The notes under the pieces: generated by a model | Told to the model about the DNA's origin: nothing | Seen by the model: the letters and a program-made list of their open reading frames with translations, nothing else | The model's database searches: none | Shown here: positions 7,056 to 13,697 of the stretch, piece by piece | Numbering within the stretch: the first letter of the stretch is position 1 | Layout of the letters: each line of letters starts with the position of its first letter | Origin: Cloacimonetes bacterium UBA5456 | Lineage (GTDB): Bacteria > Cloacimonadota > Cloacimonadia > Cloacimonadales > Cloacimonadaceae | Direction: 5' to 3' | Assembly (NCBI GenBank): GCA_002427325.1 | Contig: DIQS01000031.1 | Coordinates: 1-13,697 of the forward strand | Length of the DNA: 13,697 bases | Made by a program: the position numbers and the translations under genes

Positions 7056-8147
7056 CTACTTGTCGTCGAGTTTATTCAGTAGATGAGAAACCGCGTAAGC
7101 TACGGGTATCTCGCCTTTTGCGACTTGTCTTCTGAGCTCCGGCAAATCTGCTTTGATCAACTCGTTGTGGAAGAATTTATCCAAGACAGCTTCTCCCAAG
7201 AGCTCCTCAAACCAATCTGCTGTCTGTTCTTTTCTTCTTTGTTCGAAGAAGCCGGAGTCATCGGTATTCTTTTTGAACTCCAATATCCTCTCCCAGATCA
7301 AGTCCAAACCGGTCTTCATCTTGGCAGAGCAAGTATGCGCCGTGGTATCCCAGCCTTTGGTGGCATTACGCAGATAGTGCAGCGCATTGTTATATTCCCG
7401 AGCCGCCGCTTCTGCGCGCAGAACGTTGTCGCCATCGGCTTTATTGACCACGATGAGATCGGCGAGTTCCATGATGCCCTTCTTGATTCCCTGCAATTCA
7501 TCCCCCGCTCCCGCGATCTGCATGAGCAAGAAGAAATCCACCATGGAGCGCACAGTGGTCTCGCTCTGCCCCACGCCCACGGTTTCGATGAGGATGACGT
7601 CATATCCCGCAGCTTCGCAGAGGACAATGCTTTCGCGGGTCTTTCTTGCCACGCCGCCGAGGATGCCCGAACTGGGCGAAGGGCGGATGAAGCTCATCGG
7701 CTCTCGGGAAAGCTCTTCCATGCGCGTCTTATCTCCCAAGATGCTCCCACGTGAGAGCGTGGACGAAGGGTCGATCGCGAGCACCGCCACCTTTTTCCCT
7801 TGCCCGATGAGATACATGCCAAAGCTCTCGATGAAGCTGCTCTTGCCCACTCCCGGCACACCGGTGATGCCGATGCGCAGAGACTTTCCTGAATATGGCA
7901 GGAGCCTCCTAAGAAGCTCCTGCGCTATCTTAAAGTGTTTATCGGAATTACTCTCGGCGAGCGTGATAGCTCTCGACAGAAGGGTTCTATCGCCTTTGAG
8001 CACCCCTTCCATGAGGGCGTCAGTGTCCCAGCTGCGCTTATTGCGCTTTCTATGAGGCGCCTTAGGAGGCTCTTTGCTCACGACGACGGAACTGGCAAAA
8101 GCATCGCCGCCATCTTCAGGAGTCCATTCCGGTTTTCTCTTATTCAT
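7056..8147 (-). CDS. meaB: MeaB/ArgK-family GTPase, methylmalonyl-CoA mutase chaperone
   Basis: A 363-residue P-loop GTPase of the G3E SIMIBI class. G1 is GVPGVGKS (96-103). LAIDPSS and the RGSILGDKTRM stretch follow, then G3 ETVGVGQSE beginning at Glu188 and G4 NKAD at 235-238. The N-terminal 40 or so residues are a charged, probably flexible lead, and the C-terminus carries the helices used for dimerisation in this family. MeaB binds methylmalonyl-CoA mutase, gates loading of adenosylcobalamin and protects the enzyme from inactivation. Its ATG overlaps the mutB stop by eight bases (ATGAATAA), so the two are probably translated in step. The old name ArgK reflects a supposed arginine/ornithine-transport kinase role, which this context does not support. 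Confidence 0.96.
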   Translation of the reverse strand: MNKRKPEWTPEDGGDAFASSVVVSKEPPKAPHRKRNKRSWDTDALMEGVLKGDRTLLSRAITLAESNSDKHFKIAQELLRRLLPYSGKSLRIGITGVPGVGKSSFIESFGMYLIGQGKKVAVLAIDPSSTLSRGSILGDKTRMEELSREPMSFIRPSPSSGILGGVARKTRESIVLCEAAGYDVILIETVGVGQSETTVRSMVDFFLLMQIAGAGDELQGIKKGIMELADLIVVNKADGDNVLRAEAAAREYNNALHYLRNATKGWDTTAHTCSAKMKTGLDLIWERILEFKKNTDDSGFFEQRRKEQTADWFEELLGEAVLDKFFHNELIKADLPELRRQVAKGEIPVAYAVSHLLNKLDDK

Positions 8148-10278
8148 GTTCTTCGATCAATTGATTCAGAATCTCAGTAGCTGCATGCGGCAGATGAGTT
8201 CCCGGTCCAAAGATCGCTGCGGCGCCATGTTCATAGAGATATTCATAGTCCGCCTGCGGGATCACCCCGCCCACGATGATCATGATATCTTCTCTACCGA
8301 GCTTTTTGAGTTCTTCAACGAGCTGAGGCAGGAGCGTCTTATGACCCGCTGCGAGCGAACTCATACCGATGACATGAACGTCGTTTTCCACTGCCTGACG
8401 AGCCGTTTCTTCCGGAGTCTGGAACAGCGGACCCACGTCCACGTCAAAGCCCATATCAGCATAGGCTGTTGCAACCACTTTTGCACCACGATCGTGTCCA
8501 TCTTGCCCCATTTTGGCAACGAGGATGCGCGGTCTGCGTCCTTCCAACTCACTGAATCTATCAGTCAGAGCGCGTACTTTTTCGATATCATCCATATTTG
8601 CATACTCACCGCTATAAACGTTACTGATTAATCTGATCTGCGCTTGATGGCGTCCGAAAGCTTTTTCCATGGCGTCCGAAATCTCGCCCAAGCTTGCTCT
8701 CTCCCGCGCGGCATCAATTGCCAATTCGAGGAGGTTTCCATTCTTGCTTTCTGCTGCTTTAGTGAGCGCATCCAGAGTTCTTTTCACTTTCTCTTCATTT
8801 CTGCCTTTTCTAAGCTGTTCGAGGCGAGCCAACTGCGCAACTCTAACCGCCGTGTTATCAACCTCAAGCGTCTCAATCGGCTCTTCTTTATCGAGGCGAT
8901 ATTTATTTACGCCCACGATTGCTTCCGCACCGCTATCGATGAGAGCTTGACGTCTGGCTGCAGCTTCTTCGATGCGCATCTTAGGCAGTCCGTTTTGGAT
9001 TGCTTTTGCCATGCCGCCGAGGCCTTCCACTTCCGTGATATGTTCCCAAGCTCTGTGCATGAGGTCATTGGTGAGGGATTCCACGTAGTAGGAACCTGCC
9101 CAAGGATCGATGACTTTGCAGACACCGGTTTCGTGCTGGAGATAGAGCTGAGTATTGCGCGCGATGCGTGCCGAGAAGTCCGTAGGCAAGGCGATTGCCT
9201 CATCCAGAGAGTTCGTATGCAGGCTCTGCGTGTGCCCCATCGTAGCCGCCAAGCCTTCGATACAGGTTCGGGCAACGTTGTTATAGGGGTCTTGCTCGGT
9301 GAGACTCCAGCCCGAGGTCTGGGAGTGAGTTCTCAGCGCCATAGACTTAGGATTCTTAGGGTTAAAAGACTTAATAATCTTTGCCCAGAGCATCCTTGCG
9401 CTACGCAGCTTTGCCACTTCCATAAAATAGTTCATCCCCTCCGCCCAGAAGAAGGACAGACGAGGCGCAAACACATCAATATCAATGCCGGCATCAATTC
9501 CCGTGCGCACATATTCCAATCCGTCGGCAAGAGTGTAAGCCATTTCCAGATCAGCCGTTGCGCCCGCTTCATGCATATGATAGCCAGAGATGCTGATGCT
9601 ATTGAAGCGCGGCATATTCTTCGAAGTATATTCAAAGATATCGGCGATGATGCGCATGGACGATTCCGGCGGATAGATATAGGTGTTTCTCACCATATAT
9701 TCTTTGAGGATATCGTTTTGGATGGTGCCATTGAGCTGTTGCGGCTTCACGCCCTGCTCTTCGGCGGCAACGATATAGAAAGCCATGATCGGGATCACGG
9801 CGCCGTTCATCGTCATCGAAACGCTCATCTGATCCAGCGGAATCTTATCAAAGAGAATCTTCATATCGAGGATGCTATCCACCGCCACGCCGGCTTTGCC
9901 AACGTCGCCGATCACCCTGGGATGATCCGAGTCATAACCGCGATGAGTAGCGAGGTCAAAGGCAATCGAGAGCCCTTTTTGACCCATGGCAAGGTTGCGG
10001 CGATAGAAGGCATTGGATTCCTCAGCCGTGCTGAATCCCGCATATTGGCGGATCGTCCAAGGTCTTTGCACAAACATGCTGCCATAGGGTCCGCGCAGAT
10101 ATGGCGCTATCCCGCTGAGATAGTCCAAATGCTGCATATCTCTTAAGTCTTCAGCACGATATATCGCTTTCACATCGATCTTTTCATTGGTGCGCCAAAT
10201 GTTTTTGACGTCCGTCTTGGAGGGATTTATCCCCGCTTTGGCAAAGTCAGGGCTGATTTTCGTAAAGTCTGTTTTCAT
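8140..10278 (-). CDS. mutB: Methylmalonyl-CoA mutase, large (catalytic, B12-binding) subunit
   Basis: A 712-residue catalytic subunit that interconverts (R)-methylmalonyl-CoA and succinyl-CoA. The N-terminal barrel carries the substrate loop GSMFVQRPWTIRQYAGFS, with Met68, Arg72, Thr75, Arg77 and Tyr79 at the positions that bind CoA and the acyl group in the characterised Propionibacterium enzyme. GLSIAFDLATHRGYDSDHPR, QTSGWSLTEQDPYNN and GHTQSLHTNS are also conserved. Tyr79 and its surroundings argue for a methylmalonyl mutase and against isobutyryl- or ethylmalonyl-CoA mutases. The C-terminal cobalamin domain (about 580-710) has GQDGHDRG with His595 as the lower axial cobalt ligand, then GMSSLAAGHK and IIVGGVIP. 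GGAGGTGATC lies just before the ATG, which shares one base with the mutA stop (TAATG). The length is normal and no residue loss is seen. Confidence 0.98.
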   Translation of the reverse strand: MKTDFTKISPDFAKAGINPSKTDVKNIWRTNEKIDVKAIYRAEDLRDMQHLDYLSGIAPYLRGPYGSMFVQRPWTIRQYAGFSTAEESNAFYRRNLAMGQKGLSIAFDLATHRGYDSDHPRVIGDVGKAGVAVDSILDMKILFDKIPLDQMSVSMTMNGAVIPIMAFYIVAAEEQGVKPQQLNGTIQNDILKEYMVRNTYIYPPESSMRIIADIFEYTSKNMPRFNSISISGYHMHEAGATADLEMAYTLADGLEYVRTGIDAGIDIDVFAPRLSFFWAEGMNYFMEVAKLRSARMLWAKIIKSFNPKNPKSMALRTHSQTSGWSLTEQDPYNNVARTCIEGLAATMGHTQSLHTNSLDEAIALPTDFSARIARNTQLYLQHETGVCKVIDPWAGSYYVESLTNDLMHRAWEHITEVEGLGGMAKAIQNGLPKMRIEEAAARRQALIDSGAEAIVGVNKYRLDKEEPIETLEVDNTAVRVAQLARLEQLRKGRNEEKVKRTLDALTKAAESKNGNLLELAIDAARERASLGEISDAMEKAFGRHQAQIRLISNVYSGEYANMDDIEKVRALTDRFSELEGRRPRILVAKMGQDGHDRGAKVVATAYADMGFDVDVGPLFQTPEETARQAVENDVHVIGMSSLAAGHKTLLPQLVEELKKLGREDIMIIVGGVIPQADYEYLYEHGAAAIFGPGTHLPHAATEILNQLIEEHE

Positions 10279-12155
10279 TAGATCACCTCCATCTTTTTAG
10301 CGAGTTCATACAAGGTTTCATAGGCATTGGCGCGGATATGGATAAAGAAATCGATGCCGGATTCCTGATATTCGGCGACCTTATCCTTGGGATATCCCGC
10401 CAAAATCATGATTGCCGGCTTGACGCCCGCACAAAGCGGAGCTACAAGCTGCTCATAATTGTCATCGGTTGAGCAAATGCAGAAGGCATCCACCTTTGCG
10501 GCCTTTGCGGCGGCGACGGCTTCCTCGACTGTTTTGAAAGCCTTGTCTGAGATAATCTCAAAGCCGGCCATCTGGAAAAAGCCCAGCGAGAAATCTGCTC
10601 TCGCCTTATATTCGCCAACCTCGCCCATGTTCAAGAGCATGATCTTCGGAGCTTTAGCACTAACTTCTGCACGCAATTCTTCCACCTGAGCGAGCACTCT
10701 GAGGGGCTGGATGGGACCGCGATCGAGCTTGAAGGCACAATCTTGACAGCCACATTTATGCATCTTCAGAGGTTGCAGATACTTATCATCGGGATTGGCA
10801 TACATATTCACGCCCACAAAGACATCACGGCGTTTGTTGACGGCATCGATGCGCGCCTTGGCGGTATCAGCCAAAATATCATGAATCATGCCGCTTTGCA
10901 GAGCCGCAATCATCCCGCCATTCGCCTCGATTTCTTGCATGAGTTTCCATGCCAGATCAGCCAATTGTGCAGTGATGCTTTCAATATAATAGCTTCCGCC
11001 GGCAGGGTCTGCGACCTTGGCGAAATTGGATTCTTCTTTGAGGATGAGCTGTTGATTGCGTGCCATCCTGCGCGAGAATTCGGTGTTTTTTGCCACCACA
11101 TTGTCAAAAGGCGTGACCTCGAGGCTATCAACCCCGCCGATCACTCCGGAAAAGCTCTCCGTGGTGGTGCGCAACATATTCACATATAAGTCATATACGG
11201 ACTTATTGAAGTCTGCCGTGCGTCCATGAATCCAGACCTTTTGCGAAAGTTCATTACCGCCAAAAGCCTTGATCATCTCTGCCCAAAGCAGACGAAAAGC
11301 TCTGATCTTGGCGATTTCCATAAAGAAATTTGAACCCAAGGAAAGTTTCACGCTGAAGAGCGGCGCTAAGGCATTGATATCTTTGCCATCTGCGACAAGC
11401 TTTTTGAGATAGCTGATTGCGCTTGCCAAGACCAGTGCAAGCTCCTGAACAGCGGATGCACCGGCGTTTTCATAGACGCTGCTATCGATCACAAATGCTT
11501 TGAATTTCGGAGCATGCTCAAGCCTTGCATTCACTTCGTCTTCAATTCTTTGCCACATTTCTTCAGGATTCAATGGCAAAGAACCTTGTCCGGCAAGCTC
11601 GCCAATGGGATCAAATCCAAGCGCACCTTGCAGTTCCGCGGCTGAAATCCCATGTTTTTTGAGATATTGCAAGAGGATGTCGAAGCTTTGAGGGCTGCTG
11701 ATGCTACTCTGGATAAAGAGCGGCGCCGCATTGATATCAATCCCATCGAGCAAGGTTTCAAGCTCTTCCACGCTCTTGAACACAATCCCGTCACAACAAG
11801 CTGACATACAGAAGTTTATCATAGACAAGCCACGATTGAGCTCGTCTTTCAGGATTTTGTTTAGCTTGGTGAGGTCTTTTTCAGTTTGTTTCTGAGCGAC
11901 ATACCAGCCTTGGTCGATCAATTTCTGAGGATCATTGCCTCGAACGTAAGGCGCTTGACCGGGATCGCTCTTGGGAAAGTCGAGGTTTTGGATGTCTTCC
12001 TTGCGATAGATCGGCTCGAGCGTGATGCCCTCATAGGTGCGGGTTTTCATGAGCTTATCATAGTCCCCGCCTTTGAGAGATTCCACCACGAGCGCTTTCC
12101 ATTCATCCCAATTGGGCGCAGGAAAATCCTTGAGTAAATTTAGGTTCATATCCAC
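10278..12155 (-). CDS. mutA: Methylmalonyl-CoA mutase, small (non-catalytic) subunit
   Basis: A 625-residue partner of the catalytic subunit, with the same barrel-plus-cobalamin-fold architecture but degenerate. At the place of the B12-binding DxHxxG motif it reads NMGEVGEYKARADF (about 506-519), with no axial histidine, as is usual for MutA proteins; it should be structural. The barrel retains VWIHGRTADFNKSVYD, NTEFSRRMARNQQL and ADPAGGSYYIES. Two cysteine-rich spots stand out: Cys116/Cys120/Cys121 (CMSACCDG) and Cys468/Cys470/Cys473 (KCGCQDC, in the linker between domains). I start it at GTG 12155, because AAGGAG (12165-12170) lies nine bases before it; the ATG two codons later would be fifteen bases away. 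It follows pgk by 21 bases and overlaps mutB by one. Confidence 0.95.
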   Translation of the reverse strand: MDMNLNLLKDFPAPNWDEWKALVVESLKGGDYDKLMKTRTYEGITLEPIYRKEDIQNLDFPKSDPGQAPYVRGNDPQKLIDQGWYVAQKQTEKDLTKLNKILKDELNRGLSMINFCMSACCDGIVFKSVEELETLLDGIDINAAPLFIQSSISSPQSFDILLQYLKKHGISAAELQGALGFDPIGELAGQGSLPLNPEEMWQRIEDEVNARLEHAPKFKAFVIDSSVYENAGASAVQELALVLASAISYLKKLVADGKDINALAPLFSVKLSLGSNFFMEIAKIRAFRLLWAEMIKAFGGNELSQKVWIHGRTADFNKSVYDLYVNMLRTTTESFSGVIGGVDSLEVTPFDNVVAKNTEFSRRMARNQQLILKEESNFAKVADPAGGSYYIESITAQLADLAWKLMQEIEANGGMIAALQSGMIHDILADTAKARIDAVNKRRDVFVGVNMYANPDDKYLQPLKMHKCGCQDCAFKLDRGPIQPLRVLAQVEELRAEVSAKAPKIMLLNMGEVGEYKARADFSLGFFQMAGFEIISDKAFKTVEEAVAAAKAAKVDAFCICSTDDNYEQLVAPLCAGVKPAIMILAGYPKDKVAEYQESGIDFFIHIRANAYETLYELAKKMEVI

Positions 12156-12164
12156 TTGGCTGAA

Positions 12165-12170
12165 CTCCTT
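12165..12170 (-). promoter_or_regulatory. Ribosome-binding site that decides the mutA start
   Basis: The minus strand reads AAGGAG here, in the 21-base gap between pgk and mutA. Nine bases separate it from GTG 12155 and fifteen from ATG 12149, which favours the GTG. The presence of a strong site but no room for a promoter supports a shared transcript with pgk. Confidence 0.6.
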
Positions 12171-12176
12171 ATATTC

Positions 12177-13460
12177 TTATTTAATTAGTGCTTGAACGGG
12201 CTTCATGCCCTGTGCAGAACCGCTCTCAATCGAGGTAAGAACAGCACCGCCGCCGGTGAAAAAGTAGTATTTTTCGTCGTTTTGAGCCTGAGCAAATATG
12301 CCCGGCAAATAGGTTCTAAAATCTTGGATCGTATCACCGCCGCCAAAGAGTTTCACGGCGTTTTTGTTTTGATCTATAAGCGAATACATCGCCATACTGC
12401 CTTCGGGGAAAAGCGTGCTGAAGCCCATCACGGCGTTCACAAAGAAGCTGCCCGCTTCGCTAAAGCACTTTACCACAGTCTCATCGCAGAACGACTCCGG
12501 CGCAGCGTCGAGGATATAGCCCATAGGCTTGCTATTATCCATCGCCCTGAGTTCTGAGATGTGTTTAACTTCCCAACTGCCTTCCTTGCGCTCTTCAATG
12601 CTTTGGCTCACAACCACATAGGGAAGCTCCAAAACCTTGGCGATATCGTCCTTGCTCTCGTCGATAAATCTCTGTGCCGCAGCGATGTCGTCCTCACCGA
12701 TACCGGTGATGTTTAAGCCATATTTTGCAGCGAGATAGGCATTGTATATCACTCCGCCGAGAACGAGAGTCTTGGCTCCTTTGATCAGTGCGCTAAGCGG
12801 CCCGATCTTGGTGTCGAACTTGCTTCCTGCCACGACTGCGACTAAGGGCTGCTGCGGCGAAAAGACTTTTTCGAGATTCACGATCTCTTTTTCCATGAGC
12901 AAACCGGCATAGGCGGGCAGATATTTGGCGATGTGGAAGGTGCTCGCATGCGGTTGCCAGCTTCCAAAAGCATCGTTGATATAGACATCGGCATAGCTGG
13001 CAAGAGCTTTCGCAAAGATGTCGGCATTTTCGTCCTTTGCTTCCTCGCCCTTAAACCAGCGCGTATTGGGCAAATAGAGGTAATCGCACTTGCCGTTTTT
13101 CAGCGATTCCACCGCCTCAGCGAGGGGCGAAAGATCGGTGATGCCATATTCATCACCAGCCTTAAGATCAACGGCACAACCCTTTAGCTGAAGCTTTTGG
13201 TTGAGATAGTTCACGATGGCTAAAACGGAATCGTTGTCAGAGATGTTGATGGTTTTTGTGGCTTTGTCAAGAGGACGCCCGACGTGGGTCATCAAAATCG
13301 GCAAGCCACCTTTTTTGAAAACATGTAAAAGAGTGGGGATAGTCGCGTCAATGCGCATAGGGTCTTTGATTTTACCCTTTTTCACAACGTTGTGGTCAAA
13401 GCGGATCAGCACCACCTTTGCGTTGAGATCAGCGTCAAGCATGAGGGGTATGTTTTTCAT
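12177..13460 (-). CDS. pgk: Divergent phosphoglycerate kinase
   Basis: A 427-residue Pgk fold, longer than the usual 390-400, and the first gene of the mut operon. Pgk transfers a phosphate between 1,3-bisphosphoglycerate and ADP in glycolysis and gluconeogenesis. Recognisable elements are IRFDHNVV (residues 19-26, family RVDFNVP), Arg36, THVGRP (58-63, family SHLGRP), Arg134 in NTRWFKGEE, NDAFGSW, GSKFDTK (212-218), GGGD (373-376) and a terminal TGGGAVL. Several conserved positions differ. The family HRAHAS, which supplies a 3-phosphoglycerate-binding arginine, is here WQPHAST (His171) with that arginine absent. The family NGPMGVFE is here NAVMGFSTLF (from Asn342), losing the Gly-Pro pair and the nucleotide-binding glutamate. 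Overall fold assignment is secure; normal catalysis is not. It may be a second, specialised or weakened Pgk, or the lineage's ordinary enzyme. The ATG has GGAG at 13466-13469. Confidence 0.85.
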   Translation of the reverse strand: MKNIPLMLDADLNAKVVLIRFDHNVVKKGKIKDPMRIDATIPTLLHVFKKGGLPILMTHVGRPLDKATKTINISDNDSVLAIVNYLNQKLQLKGCAVDLKAGDEYGITDLSPLAEAVESLKNGKCDYLYLPNTRWFKGEEAKDENADIFAKALASYADVYINDAFGSWQPHASTFHIAKYLPAYAGLLMEKEIVNLEKVFSPQQPLVAVVAGSKFDTKIGPLSALIKGAKTLVLGGVIYNAYLAAKYGLNITGIGEDDIAAAQRFIDESKDDIAKVLELPYVVVSQSIEERKEGSWEVKHISELRAMDNSKPMGYILDAAPESFCDETVVKCFSEAGSFFVNAVMGFSTLFPEGSMAMYSLIDQNKNAVKLFGGGDTIQDFRTYLPGIFAQAQNDEKYYFFTGGGAVLTSIESGSAQGMKPVQALIK

Positions 13461-13697
13461 TTCTGCTCCATTTATCTTATATTTTTTTACCTATTAAACT
13501 ATGATTTCATGCTTATATAGTTTGTCTTTACGTCAAGAACTTTTTCATCTTATTGTGATATTCTTGTGTTCTGCCGAAACATTTTTATGTTAAATTTGTG
13601 ATTAAGGCAGCCGGATCGCAGTTTTATTTAAGATATTTCTTACTGATCTCTTGCCCTTTTCCCACCCCTTCCCTATTGGGTTCTGGTCATGATATGG
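13461..13697. other. Upstream region of pgk, no gene seen
   Basis: These 237 bases are AT-rich and I see no convincing reading frame on either strand. They hold a candidate pgk promoter and two copies of ATCACAA on the minus strand (TTGTGAT at 13553-13559 and 13596-13602). They also hold the small inverted repeat AACAT-TTTT-ATGTT (13578-13591), flanked by CTGCC (13571-13575) and GGCAG (13606-13610), which could pair as an outer stem. Confidence 0.5.
13512..13536 (-). promoter_or_regulatory. Putative promoter of the pgk-mutAB-meaB operon
   Basis: On the minus strand TTGACG (13536-13531) and TATAAG (13517-13512) are separated by 13 bases, shorter than usual. TATAAG is 51 bases before the pgk ATG. 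Both hexamers are good individually. The short spacing resembles that upstream of the binding-protein gene, so either the -35 call is wrong in both or the local spacing preference differs. Confidence 0.35.

Noticed and set aside
7083..7754. A 223-codon plus-strand open frame opposite meaB
   Set aside because: meaB on the other strand has every GTPase motif; this frame has none and no ribosome-binding site.
8644..10146. A 500-codon open frame on the plus strand opposite mutB
   Set aside because: It lies entirely antisense to a fully motif-supported mutB, is rich in His, Arg, Phe and Ile as expected from antisense translation, and shows no recognisable domain.
10278..12155. mutA as an inactivated or decaying mutase because it lacks the B12-binding histidine
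   Set aside because: Small subunits of heterodimeric methylmalonyl-CoA mutases normally lack this motif, and the frame is intact and coupled to mutB.
1..13697. Near-identical ends of the window (GTCATGATGTGG at the start, GTCATGATATGG at the end), suggesting a circular element or flanking repeat
   Set aside because: Only 12 bases match, with one mismatch, and the gene content is chromosomal housekeeping with no replication or mobility gene.

Overview
The window is a piece of chromosome from an anaerobic-type bacterium. It carries housekeeping and central-metabolism genes and no insertion sequence, phage gene, CRISPR array or rRNA. Base composition is moderate inside genes and AT-rich between them. 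The B12-dependent methylmalonyl-CoA mutase operon, a PIN-PhoH ATPase and a SpoIIE-type phosphatase sensor would suit a propionate- or amino-acid-metabolising fermenter or syntroph. A Cloacimonadota-like lineage is my guess from gene content, and it is weakly supported.

Layout. Bases 1-367 hold no recognisable gene. A tRNA-Leu(CAG) with encoded CCA follows at 368-455. A short, apparently frameshifted reading frame (529-728) runs into a plus-strand pair: a PIN-PhoH ATPase (730-2070) and an alanine racemase with an unexplained C-terminal extension of about 260 residues (2076-3956). Everything from 3980 to 13460 is on the minus strand, in two transcriptional blocks. In order of transcription, the first is a divergent phosphoglycerate kinase, mutA, mutB and meaB. 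The second, after a 150-base gap with its own promoter-like sequence and a long inverted repeat, is a lipoprotein substrate-binding protein overlapping a membrane SpoIIE-family phosphatase. Bases 13461-13697 are upstream sequence for pgk.

How the genes work together. MutA/MutB form the heterodimeric methylmalonyl-CoA mutase linking propionyl-CoA and succinyl-CoA metabolism, and MeaB is its GTPase chaperone. The gene joins are tight (a 21-base gap, a 1-base overlap and an 8-base overlap), which suggests translational coupling. The substrate-binding protein and phosphatase also overlap by 8 bases and have no transporter permease or ATPase beside them, so I infer a periplasmic sensing unit that reports to a cytoplasmic phosphatase, not an uptake system.

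The least explained items are the racemase tail, the binding-protein/phosphatase unit with its leader inverted repeat, and the Pgk that has lost conserved active-site positions.
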